Source: Acidobacteriota bacterium (lineage in GTDB: Bacteria > Acidobacteriota > Terriglobia > UBA7540). From it: 56,067 nt of DNA. Shown piece after piece: positions 35,478 through 43,167 of the stretch (positions within the stretch are counted from its first letter, which is position 1; the number at the start of each line of letters is the position of its first letter). The DNA lies in the NCBI GenBank assembly GCA_003165315.1, contig PLSX01000074.1:846-56912 (forward strand). The letters run 5' to 3'. The translations under genes were made by a program, and so were the position numbers. The notes under the pieces are model-generated. The model was not told where the DNA came from. It saw only the letters and a list, made by a program, of their open reading frames with translations, and made no database searches.

Positions 35478-35558
35478 ATGAACCTGCTGCTCCAAGACCG
35501 GTGTTGTTGCTGTCAAGGCGAACTCAACACACGTGTCTCCGGGGTCTGGGTTTCATGA
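35478..35558 (+). CDS. cysteine-rich leader peptide (attenuator ORF)
   Basis: The 26-codon ORF encodes MNLLLQDRCCCCQGELNTRV followed by SGVWVS and TGA. Four consecutive Cys codons (TGT TGT TGC TGT, 35502-35513) stand near the 5' end. Runs of one amino acid's codons in a short ORF ahead of a terminator are the mark of ribosome-mediated attenuation, as in trp, his and leu leaders; polycysteine leaders that act as cysteine-responsive attenuators are known from mycobacteria, where they are also leaderless. The stop codon overlaps the region that must be free to form the anti-terminator. It precedes a terminator hairpin, a 40-residue membrane protein and a YeiH transporter on the same strand. Translation itself is inferred, not shown. 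Confidence 0.8.
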   Translation: MNLLLQDRCCCCQGELNTRVSGVWVS

Positions 35559-35616
35559 GTTAAGAAGCATAACATCTTAACGGACTCGTCGAAAACAACC
35601 CACCCGCGGAGGAGAC
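35535..35616 (+). promoter_or_regulatory. predicted anti-terminator of the cysteine attenuator
   Basis: Three nested helices can be drawn: GTCTCC (35535-35540) with GGAGAC (35611-35616), GGG (35542-35544) with CCC (35603-35605), and TGGGTT (35547-35552) with AACCCA (35597-35602). Their loop contains a separate 7-bp hairpin GTTAAGA...TCTTAAC (35559-35581). The structure uses the whole 5' arm of the terminator, so the two are mutually exclusive. A ribosome paused at the Cys codons leaves 35535 onward free; one that reaches the stop codon at 35556-35558 covers it. Confidence 0.7.
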
Positions 35617-35640
35617 TCCCACGGTGGGTTTCTCGTTTTC
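35597..35640 (+). terminator. attenuator terminator hairpin
   Basis: AACCCACC (35597-35604) and GGTGGGTT (35623-35630) form a perfect 8-bp stem. An inner GGAG/CTCC can extend it, and it is followed by the T-rich TCTCGTTTTC. It stands about 40 bases after the leader stop and about 100 before the next gene. Confidence 0.72.
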
Positions 35641-35738
35641 GGGGCATTGCGGTGAAGTTCAAAAGAGAGAATCGCGACCGCGCTCCAAGGGAACCAATTA
35701 TCACCTTAGTGAATCGAATTTGAAACGTGGAGAATGAA

Positions 35739-35861
35739 ATGAGCTCACCCAATGAAGCACCCGCAAAGCGCCGAATCTCGCTGGACGAATGGGCGGTGAT
35801 CGCTGCTCTTGTGCTGGCTTTGATCGTACGTGTAGGAATCCTCAAACAAGTCCCGTGGTAG
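35739..35861 (+). CDS. small single-span membrane protein, 40 residues
   Basis: The ORF reads MSSPNEAPAKRRISLDEWAV then IAALVLALIVRVGILKQVPW. A charged N-terminus precedes one hydrophobic helix (about residues 19-35), with the positive KRR on the N-terminal side, so the N-terminus is likely cytosolic. GGAG lies 7 bases before ATG 35739. It ends 24 bases before the YeiH start, so the two are probably cotranscribed and may interact. It lies downstream of the cysteine attenuator. No family is recognised. Confidence 0.65.
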   Translation: MSSPNEAPAKRRISLDEWAVIAALVLALIVRVGILKQVPW

Positions 35862-35885
35862 GTATCCCGTATCGAAAGGTGACTT

Positions 35886-36971
35886 ATGGCAGACGCAGTG
35901 GCACTACCTCAAACCAAGTCCGCTAGCCCGGCGTTGCAGATTTTCAAACTCCTGCCGGGAATCATTTTGCTGGCCGCCATTGGCTATGCGGGCAAAGTGA
36001 TTGAGCAATCCGTGGCGCGTTACGCCAAGGCCCACCACCTGGTTCTCCCCAACATTGAGTACGTTTTGTGGGCCATATTGATTGGCCTGCTAATCGCCAA
36101 CACCGTGGGCGTTCCGGAAGTTTTCCGCACCGGCGTTTCGACTTATGAATTTTGGCTCAAGGTCGGCATCGTGCTTCTGGGATCGCGATTTATCCTGGGC
36201 GATGTGCTGAAGCTGGGGGGCGTGAGCCTTGGTCTGGTGGCGCTGGAACTGGCTGTGGCCATCAGCTTTATGACCTTCCTGGGACGGATCTTTAAACTGA
36301 AGCCCAAGCTGACTTCTCTGCTGGCCATCGGGTCGGCCGTTTGCGGTGTATCCGCCATCATCGCCGCCGAGGGCGCCATCGATGCCGATGAGGAGGACAC
36401 ATCGTTTGCCATTGCGGCGATCCTGGCCCTGGGAGCGCTTTCACTCTTCCTCTTTCCGCTGATCGGGCACGCACTGCACATGAGCGACGGCGCATACGGA
36501 CTTTGGGCGGGCCTGGCAGTTGACAACACGGCGGAAGCCACGGCGGCGGGCGCGCTCTATTCCGATGCGGCGGGAAAGCTGGCGGTGCTGGCCAAGACCA
36601 CTCGCAACGCCATGATCGGCTTCGTCGTGCTCGGTTATGCCTGGTATTGGGCTCGGCGCGGCCAGGCTCAGGCGGTGGGTAACAAGGCGGCGTTTCTGTG
36701 GCAGAAATTCCCCAAGTTCATCCTGAGATTCCTGCTGATCTCCGTGCTTGCCACCTACCACTTTTTCGACAAGCCCCAGCTAACCGCTCTTGGCAATCTC
36801 TCCCGCTGGGCGTTCCTGCTGACCTTTGCCGGCGTCGGATTGCGAACCAATTTCAACGAAATGCGCAAGCAGGGTCTGGGACCGTTCGCTGTAGGCGCCA
36901 TCGGTGAAGTCGTGATAGCCGTGGTGACGTTGGGATTGGTGCTGGCCGCCGACCGGCTCTTGCGAATCTAA
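35886..36971 (+). CDS. YeiH-family putative sulfate exporter-type transporter
   Basis: This 361-residue membrane protein of the UPF0324/YeiH family has about ten helices, with signature blocks ILIGLLIANTVGVPEVF, KVGIVLLGSRFILGDVLKLG, LLAIGSAVCGVSAIIAAEGAI (conserved GSA.CG.SAI) and AKTTRNAMIGFVVL. The family is annotated as putative sulfate exporters on thin evidence; members often lie near sulfur-metabolism or LysR regulator genes. The attenuator predicts expression when cysteine is scarce, which fits uptake or scavenging of a sulfur compound, or sulfite handling, better than sulfate export. It follows the 40-residue membrane protein and has AAGGTG upstream of ATG 35886. Confidence 0.85.
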   Translation: MADAVALPQTKSASPALQIFKLLPGIILLAAIGYAGKVIEQSVARYAKAHHLVLPNIEYVLWAILIGLLIANTVGVPEVFRTGVSTYEFWLKVGIVLLGSRFILGDVLKLGGVSLGLVALELAVAISFMTFLGRIFKLKPKLTSLLAIGSAVCGVSAIIAAEGAIDADEEDTSFAIAAILALGALSLFLFPLIGHALHMSDGAYGLWAGLAVDNTAEATAAGALYSDAAGKLAVLAKTTRNAMIGFVVLGYAWYWARRGQAQAVGNKAAFLWQKFPKFILRFLLISVLATYHFFDKPQLTALGNLSRWAFLLTFAGVGLRTNFNEMRKQGLGPFAVGAIGEVVIAVVTLGLVLAADRLLRI

Positions 36972-36999
36972 ACAGGGAGGCGTTGCAGCCCCCAAGCTG

Positions 37000-37917
37000 C
37001 TACTGAAGCCCCGCCTGAGCTAACATTTCCAGAAACTGCTTGCGCGTTCTCATATCGATGGACTCCGCCACCAGTTTCCCGTTGCGATCGTAGATGAAGG
37101 TCTTGGGGATTCCCATAACATTGAACAGGGTGTTGGCTTTCCTGCCCGGGTCAAGGAGCACCGTGTAGGTAATTCCTTTTCCAGTAATGAAGGGCTTCAC
37201 CTTGCCGGCATCTTCATCGGAGATGGCGAGAATCACCAGCCCCTGCTTTTGAAATTGCTTGTAGAGGGCATCGAGATCGGGCATTTCCTTGCGGCAGGGA
37301 GGACACCACGTGGCCCAGAAATTCACCAGCACCACTTTCCCTTGCAGGCTCTTCAGCGTCCAGGATTTGCCCTGAAGGTCCGTCAGGGTAAAGTCCGCCT
37401 GCTGCCGCTTCTGGTCGTCTGCCTCCAATTGCGCCATCGACCTCCCCATCTGAGGTGAATCCACGGAGGCTTGCACGTGCTCATAGCGCACTAACTGCGC
37501 AAGTTCAAGGTAGGGCTCTGCTGGTTGGCCATTTTCTTCCGGCACCGGGTGCTCCGTCAGCGCGGCGGCAAGTGTGGTTGCCACCTCCTGAAGCGCCTCG
37601 TGGCCGAAGTCGCCTTCAGTGGAGAGGTTCGCCAGGCCATTTGCCAGGGTCAATTTGTGATCGCCCGACGGCAGGGCTCGGATGTCGAGGGCAAGTTGCT
37701 TGGTCTGCCGCGCCCGCGCATCGTCAGGTTGGGAGCGCAACCCATGCAGCGCCTGCACGATGGGTTTCTCCTGATCAGTCCAGGCAATCTGCGGGCGCTG
37801 GGCGGATAGCATTGACGGCGCAAGAAGCAGCGCCGCGCCACCAATTTCCACAGCCCCAAAAATCAAAATCAACCCAAGCCTGACGATTGCTGAAAGCCCA
37901 CCTGTTGGTTGTCTCAT
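37000..37917 (-). CDS. TlpA/ResA-family thiol-disulfide oxidoreductase
   Basis: The 305-residue protein has an N-terminal membrane anchor (LGLILIFGAVEIGGAALLL, about 14-32). A helical region of about 130 residues follows (possibly TPR-like, with many Ala/Gln/Leu), then a thioredoxin domain starting ADFTLTDLQGKSWTLKSLQG. The active site is WCPPC (Cys205-Cys208), and the cis-Pro loop is MGIPKTFIYDRNG. It should reduce or exchange disulfides in the periplasm, for instance during cytochrome c maturation. It is divergent from the acyl-CoA synthetase gene and convergent with yeiH, 28 bp apart. The helical insert before the thioredoxin domain is longer than in classic TlpA. Confidence 0.85.
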   Translation of the reverse strand: MRQPTGGLSAIVRLGLILIFGAVEIGGAALLLAPSMLSAQRPQIAWTDQEKPIVQALHGLRSQPDDARARQTKQLALDIRALPSGDHKLTLANGLANLSTEGDFGHEALQEVATTLAAALTEHPVPEENGQPAEPYLELAQLVRYEHVQASVDSPQMGRSMAQLEADDQKRQQADFTLTDLQGKSWTLKSLQGKVVLVNFWATWCPPCRKEMPDLDALYKQFQKQGLVILAISDEDAGKVKPFITGKGITYTVLLDPGRKANTLFNVMGIPKTFIYDRNGKLVAESIDMRTRKQFLEMLAQAGLQ

Positions 37918-38026
37918 GATTTCAAAACCTCCTCCGTGATTCCATCAATCCATCGACGACCGTTCTCCGCGCCAATTGAAGTTGGTATTCTACATCGAAT
38001 GTGTCCTGCTCCACGCTCAACCCTTG

Positions 38027-38072
38027 GCATTTACCATTTATCCTTTACCCGCTGTCCCTTACCCATTACAAT
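38027..38072. repeat. degenerate repeat upstream of acyl-CoA synthetase
   Basis: Variants of TTTACC / CCATTTATCC / CCCTTACCCATT are repeated over about 45 bp, ending about 35 bases before ATG 38107. It is the same style of degenerate 7-10-base word repeat as at 1075, 32011, 41180, 43013 and 45464, with different words. Confidence 0.5.
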
Positions 38073-38106
38073 TCCGGGTTTAATACTGAAACTGTGCGAG
38101 GTGCAA

Positions 38107-39699
38107 ATGCTGCTCCCCTTAACGCCGATTCGATTGAAGCGGCACGCGGCGAAGATATATGGCCGCAAAGTTGGCGTGGTATGCGGCGAGGACCGCTTCA
38201 CCTATCGCGAGTTTGATGAACGCGCTGACCGTCTCTCCGCCGCGCTCTTGCGCCTGGGGGTGAAAAAGGGCGATCGCGTGGCGTATCTCAGCTTCAATTG
38301 CCATCGCCTGCTGGAAGGTTACTACGGTGTGCCGCAGATTGGCGCCATCCTGCTGGCGTTGAACATTCGCCTGAGCCCGGAAGAGTTGGCCTACATTTTG
38401 AACGACGCCACGCCGCGCGTGCTCTTCTTCGATCCGGAACTCATTCCTCTCGTGGAAGCCCTGCGCCCCCACGTACAAATGGAAATCCAATGCATCTCGT
38501 TGCACGGGGTGAAACCCGCATGGGCACTGAATGCGTGCTATGACGAATTATTGTCTGCTTCCGAACCGGCAGTTATCGACTTCCGCGAGATCGATGAAAA
38601 CTCTGTGGCCGAACTCTTCTACACCAGCGGCACGACGGCCTATCCCAAAGGGGTGATGTTGACGCATCGCAATCTCTACCTGCACGCGTTCTACACGGCT
38701 TTGGGAATTCAGGCCTGTGATCGCGATGTGCATCTCTATACGGTGCCGCTTTTCCACGTGAACAGTTGGGGCGCACCCCACATCTTCACTCTGGCGGGGG
38801 GGCGGCATGTGATGCTCCGGAAATTCGATCCATCGATGGTCTTGGAGCTGACCCAGCGCGACGGGGTAACGCGCCTGCATATGGTTCCCGCCATGGCCAT
38901 CGCCATGCTCAATCACCCTGATTTTCCGCGCTACAATTTGACGAGCCTCAATCGTCTGATGCTGGGTGGGGCGCCCGCAAACCCCGCACTCCTGCGGGAA
39001 ATTAAGAAGAAGATCCCCAATTGCACCGGGTGCAGTGGTTATGGCCTGACGGAAACGTCGCCCGTCGTTTCGATCTCCCATATCAAGGAATACCTTGAGG
39101 ACGACTCCGAGGAGGAAAACCTTAGCCGCAAGGCCACCGCGGGGCTTGCTCTAGCCGGCAATGAAATCCGCGTGGTCGATTTCGATGGCCGCGACGTGTC
39201 GCCCGATCGCAAGCAGGTGGGCGAAGTCGTTGTGCGCAGCGATGTGGTGATGGAAGGCTACTGGCGGCAGCCGGAGGCCACTGCCGCTGCTATTCGTGAC
39301 GGTTGGTTCCACACGGGCGACCTGGCCACGATCGATGAGGAAGGTTACATACTGATAGTTGATCGCGCCAAGGACATGATTCTGACCGGCGGCGAGAACG
39401 TGGCCTCGGCGGAAATTGAGCGCGTGCTTTACCAACACCCCGCGGTTCTGGAATGCGCTGTCATCGCCATTCCCGACGAGCGGTGGGGAGAAGTGGCCAA
39501 GGCCGTTATCACCCTGAAAGCGGGCCACCAGCCCAGCGAAACCGAAATCATGGAACATTGCCGCAAGCATCTGGGAGGATTCAAAGTCCCCAAATTGATT
39601 GAATTCGTCGACGCCCTGCCCAAAGGCGGGACGGGGAAGATCCTGAAAAAAGTTCTGCGTGAAAAATCTTGGGAAGGTCACGAGCGGCGGGTCCATTAG
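38107..39699 (+). CDS. AMP-forming acyl-CoA synthetase
   Basis: This 530-residue ANL-superfamily ligase has the P-loop-like YTSGTTAYPKGVMLTHRN, the A5-type motif GYGLTETSPVV, GWFHTGDLATIDEEGYILIVDR and the C-terminal catalytic lysine in LPKGGTGKILKKVLR. It should activate a fatty or other carboxylic acid to the acyl-CoA through an acyl-adenylate in the cytosol. Chain length is not predictable, though HVNSWGAPH is seen in medium/long-chain enzymes. ATG 38107 (MLLPLTPIRLKRHAAKIYG) has GAGGTG upstream; the frame extends to 37909 through repeat DNA and is not family-like there. Confidence 0.87.
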   Translation: MLLPLTPIRLKRHAAKIYGRKVGVVCGEDRFTYREFDERADRLSAALLRLGVKKGDRVAYLSFNCHRLLEGYYGVPQIGAILLALNIRLSPEELAYILNDATPRVLFFDPELIPLVEALRPHVQMEIQCISLHGVKPAWALNACYDELLSASEPAVIDFREIDENSVAELFYTSGTTAYPKGVMLTHRNLYLHAFYTALGIQACDRDVHLYTVPLFHVNSWGAPHIFTLAGGRHVMLRKFDPSMVLELTQRDGVTRLHMVPAMAIAMLNHPDFPRYNLTSLNRLMLGGAPANPALLREIKKKIPNCTGCSGYGLTETSPVVSISHIKEYLEDDSEEENLSRKATAGLALAGNEIRVVDFDGRDVSPDRKQVGEVVVRSDVVMEGYWRQPEATAAAIRDGWFHTGDLATIDEEGYILIVDRAKDMILTGGENVASAEIERVLYQHPAVLECAVIAIPDERWGEVAKAVITLKAGHQPSETEIMEHCRKHLGGFKVPKLIEFVDALPKGGTGKILKKVLREKSWEGHERRVH

Positions 39700-39752
39700 A
39701 CCACTTTGGATTTGCGATTTCGGCTTGAAGCGACCTGCTACAATCACGCCTT

Positions 39753-40880
39753 ATGCCTTCTTCGTTTGACTCAATCGGCCTGGTTATGCAAGAGGCGGAA
39801 CCGCTGAAGCCTTACACCACCTTCAAGATTGGTGGGCCGGCACGCTATTTCGCCCGCGCTGCATCGATGGAGGAATTCCGCGAGGTCTCAAACTTCGCGA
39901 GCAAAATCGGGCTGCCCCTATTCATCCTCGGCGGTGGCAGCAACATCCTGGTGAATGACCGCGGTTACGAAGGCGTCGTGGTGCATCCGTCTATTCGTGG
40001 AATTAAGGTCGCACATGAGGACGACGAGTTTGTGACCCTGGACGTGAGCGCAGGCGAAGCATGGGACGATCTCGTGCGTTTCGCCGTGGAGCACGGCTGG
40101 TGGGGAATCGAAAACCTTTCTCACATTCCCGGCCAGGCGGGGGCGGCTCTGGTGCAGAATATCGGCGCGTATGGCCAGCAGGTGAGCGACGTGGTGAAGT
40201 CGGCCGAGGTGCTCGAGATTGCTTCCGGCTCACCCCGGGTTTTAAGCGCGGCCGAATGTGGATTTGGCTATCGGCGAAGCATTTTCAACACCACGGCGCG
40301 CGGCCATTTGATCATTATGAGGGTGACGCTGTGTCTTTCCAAACACGGACGCTCGCAACTTGATTATCCCGACGTGCAGGCTTATTTCCAGAGGCGCGGC
40401 ATTCAGCAATCTTCGCTTACGGAGATTCGCCAGGCGATTATCTCCATCCGCGACAGCAAATTTCCCTTTCCACGAGAGGAGCGCGGCGGAAATGCCGGAT
40501 CATTCTTCAAGAATCTTGCATTGAGTGAAAGTGAGTACGCTACGCTGCGAGACATGCTGGGGAGAAATTTTGCCCCGGAAGCTATGGAGCGACTAGAAGA
40601 GATCCGCAATCGTTTACAGGCAGTAGGGCAGATCAAGATTCCCACTGCTTTCCTGATCTCAATCTGCGGCCTTAAGGGCTATCGCATCGGCGGAGCGCAG
40701 GTGAATGAAACGCAGCCACTGGTGTTGTTGAACCAGGGCGGCGCGACTTCGCACGACGTTGTCGCTCTCGCGATGCACATCAAAAAAACCGTGCGGGAAC
40801 AAACTGGAGTGCGGATTACTCTCGAACCCGAACTAGTGGGGTTCACGCCGCTGGAACTGGCTGAAATTAAGGGAGACTAG
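39753..40880 (+). CDS. murB: UDP-N-acetylenolpyruvoylglucosamine reductase
   Basis: The 375-residue flavoenzyme has the FAD-binding blocks TTFKIGGPARYF, ILGGGSNILVND and LSHIPGQAGAALVQNIGAYGQQV, the Ser general acid in NAGSFFKNL, and the C-terminal ITLEPELVGF with the conserved Glu. It reduces UDP-GlcNAc-enolpyruvate to UDP-MurNAc for peptidoglycan. Type-I MurB is about 340-350 residues; this one is slightly longer, with an insert around LGRNFAPEAMERLEEIRNRL before the second catalytic region. The usual mur neighbours are absent; it follows the acyl-CoA synthetase by 53 bp. Confidence 0.92.
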   Translation: MPSSFDSIGLVMQEAEPLKPYTTFKIGGPARYFARAASMEEFREVSNFASKIGLPLFILGGGSNILVNDRGYEGVVVHPSIRGIKVAHEDDEFVTLDVSAGEAWDDLVRFAVEHGWWGIENLSHIPGQAGAALVQNIGAYGQQVSDVVKSAEVLEIASGSPRVLSAAECGFGYRRSIFNTTARGHLIIMRVTLCLSKHGRSQLDYPDVQAYFQRRGIQQSSLTEIRQAIISIRDSKFPFPREERGGNAGSFFKNLALSESEYATLRDMLGRNFAPEAMERLEEIRNRLQAVGQIKIPTAFLISICGLKGYRIGGAQVNETQPLVLLNQGGATSHDVVALAMHIKKTVREQTGVRITLEPELVGFTPLELAEIKGD

Positions 40881-40975
40881 GCATTAGGCAGTCGGCGACA
40901 CCCATCAGCGGACGGGCGAATTAATGTGGCCCAGGGCGTAATAATATGTGAGAGATCCAGGGCAAGCAAAAGCAG

Positions 40976-41062
40976 TTCACGCATAGATGCCAGGGCGCTA
41001 AGGGCGCAAAAAACATAGGCTTGCAATTTACGAATCTTTGCGCCTTGGGGTCATAGCGTGAA
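40976..41062. repeat. inverted degenerate repeats after murB
   Basis: The left arm starts TTCACGCATAGATGCCAGGG and runs to GGGCGCAAA (40976-41010); the right arm is TTTGCGCCTTGGGGTCATAG plus CGTGAA (41037-41062). The arms are roughly complementary and would form a long imperfect hairpin. The layout matches 24716-24840. Confidence 0.55.
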
Positions 41063-41179
41063 TTTGTTTTGTTTTCAAGAGAAGGCTGATCGGGAATTCG
41101 CCCAAGGACGACGAATGCTGAAGAATCTTTCGAATTTCACCAATCTTTGCGCGATGCAAAGCACAAGCAAGATGCTTGC

Positions 41180-41212
41180 TCGTCACTCGTCACTCGTTAC
41201 TCATCACTCCAT
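41180..41212. repeat. CACTCGT-type degenerate repeat before lactate permease
   Basis: CTCGTCACTCGTCACTCGTT is followed by ACTCATCACTCC, that is, four variants of the same 7-8-base word ending 11 bases before ATG 41223. No ribosome site is visible between repeat and start. Confidence 0.6.
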
Positions 41213-41222
41213 CGCCCTGGCG

Positions 41223-42833
41223 ATGATATGGCCTCAGCCACTTGAGCCCTTCCATGGGCTGGGAATCTCCGCCCTGCTGGCCACGCTGCCGCTTGCCGTG
41301 GTCCTGATCATGATGGGCGGGCTGCGCAAAAGCGGAGCACTCTCTGCGGCCATGGGCCTCGCCACCACCTTTTTGCTGGCCGTGTTTGTGTGGGGTATGC
41401 CGGTTCCTTTGGCAATTGCCAGCGGACTTTATGGAGCCATTTATGCGCTCTGGCCCATTCTCTGGATCGTTTTGACCGCACTCTGCATCTACAACTTTTC
41501 GGTCGAGTTGGGCCTCTTTGATCTCCTGCGCCGGTGGATGAGCGAGCACGCCTCTGGCGACCCCTGCGTGCAAGCCATCCTGGTGGCGTTCTGTTTCGGA
41601 GCTTTGCTGGAAGGCACCTGCGGCTTTGGCTCTCCCGTGGCGGTGGCGGGATTTCTGCTGGTCGGACTGGGCTTCAAACCGCGCAAAGCAGTGACGCTTG
41701 CTCTGATTGCCAACACTACGCCGGTGGCATTTGGCGGACTGGGAATTCCCATTGTCGCCCTAGCCGGCGTGACGGGGCTCAACCTGATGAAGCTCTCCGC
41801 CATGGTCGGCCGCCAGTTGCCGTTCATCTCTTTCATCCTGCCCGCCTACCTGGTTTGGGTGGTGGCCGGAGGCAAGGGATTGAAGCGCACGTGGCCAGTA
41901 GCCCTGGTGGGTGGGGCAAGTTTTGCATTCGCCCAATTCGCCTGCTCGAATTATTGGGGACCTTACGCGGCGGACATCGTGGCCGCATTGTTCTCAACCG
42001 CAAGCGTGATGGGATTTCTGCGAATCTGGAAGCCTGCACCCGTTCCCGAATCCGAAGGCGCAGGCAAAGGCGAAATCCCGCGGGTCCAGGAGGCAAGCCT
42101 GACTCTTGGGCAGTCCATCGCGGCATGGACTCCATGGGTATTGCTGGCCGCAGTGATGGGAGCATGGTCTTACTTCCACCTCTTTTCCATTGGGCAAAGA
42201 AGCCTGCTGATTCCCCTGCTGCACAACGCGGTGTTTATCACGCTCTATCAAAAATCTTATGCCGCGGCATTTTCGTTCCAGCCACTGGCGGCGGGAACCG
42301 GCGGCCTCACAGCCCTGCTGCTGACCGCGCTTGTTTTCCGCGCCTCACCCCGGACCGTGGCCCAAGCGGGCATCAAAACTCTCCGCCAGCTTCGCACGCC
42401 TGGGTTGACGGTCCTGCTGATCGTTGCCCTCGCCTATCTCTATAACTACTCCGGAATGGCTTACACGCTGGGAGCGCTGCTGGCGGGAATAGGCAGGTTC
42501 TTCCCGCTGGTCAGCGGATTCCTGGGCTGGATTGCCTGCTTCCTGAGCGGCAGCGACACCGCTGCCAACCTCCTGTTTGGAAACCTTCAGGTGGCCGCGG
42601 CACATCAAATTGGATTGAATCCCATCCTCATGGCTGCCACCAATACTTCAGGAGCCGTGACTGGAAAGATGATCTCGCCGCAGAATATCGCCGTCGGGGT
42701 CACGACTGTCGGGCTGGTGGGGCATGAAGGCGACGTGGCGCGTTCAACCATCGCCTACAGCCTCTTCCTTGCTTTGCTGCTCAGCCTGATCGCTCTGGCG
42801 CAGGCTTATTGGCTGACGTGGATGGTTCCGTGA
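41223..42833 (+). CDS. lctP: L-lactate permease family transporter
   Basis: The 536-residue protein has about 13-14 helices of the LctP/LldP family. Signature blocks include LYGAIYALWPILWIVLTALCIYNFSV, VAFCFGALLEGTCGFGSPVAVAGFLLVGLGF, ANTTPVAFGGLGIPIVAL, LSGSDTAANLLFGNLQVAAA and TNTSGAVTGKMISPQNIAVG. It imports lactate or glycolate with protons. ATG 41223 (MIWPQPLEPFHGLG) matches the family N-terminus; the longer frame from 41058 encodes repeat-derived residues (RHSSLVTHHS). The gene is single; no lactate dehydrogenase is nearby. Confidence 0.88.
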   Translation: MIWPQPLEPFHGLGISALLATLPLAVVLIMMGGLRKSGALSAAMGLATTFLLAVFVWGMPVPLAIASGLYGAIYALWPILWIVLTALCIYNFSVELGLFDLLRRWMSEHASGDPCVQAILVAFCFGALLEGTCGFGSPVAVAGFLLVGLGFKPRKAVTLALIANTTPVAFGGLGIPIVALAGVTGLNLMKLSAMVGRQLPFISFILPAYLVWVVAGGKGLKRTWPVALVGGASFAFAQFACSNYWGPYAADIVAALFSTASVMGFLRIWKPAPVPESEGAGKGEIPRVQEASLTLGQSIAAWTPWVLLAAVMGAWSYFHLFSIGQRSLLIPLLHNAVFITLYQKSYAAAFSFQPLAAGTGGLTALLLTALVFRASPRTVAQAGIKTLRQLRTPGLTVLLIVALAYLYNYSGMAYTLGALLAGIGRFFPLVSGFLGWIACFLSGSDTAANLLFGNLQVAAAHQIGLNPILMAATNTSGAVTGKMISPQNIAVGVTTVGLVGHEGDVARSTIAYSLFLALLLSLIALAQAYWLTWMVP

Positions 42834-43167
42834 GAGACTTCATTTCGTTAGATTGAATGAACGGGGTATTTCAGAAATCTTCCTAACTCTACCGGTCGCA
42901 CCCTTATTTGTGACAATTGTGCCTGCGGTTTCGGCGTGAATGAGGCCTAATGCCAAAGCCAGCACATTGAGCCCGGTGGCAAGCGCTTAAGGATGTGAGG
43001 AATTCGAACCGGTAGATTGTAATTCCTCTGCCAATTCGTCGATCTTAATCCGTAATTCTCAATTCATCATCAATTCGCGTTGAAAAACCAGAGTCGTTCA
43101 GTTAACCTGAGTCGGACTTGCGCATCTTCAATTCTACTGGGATGCAAGCCGTAACTTGGGAGTAAGA
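42834..43167. other. gap with a degenerate AATTC-type repeat
   Basis: There is no gene. At 43013-43080 variants of AATTCCT / AATTCGTCG / AATTCTCAATTCATC / AATTCGCG are repeated. The remainder should contain the promoter of the arabinose cluster, which I could not locate with confidence. Confidence 0.4.
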
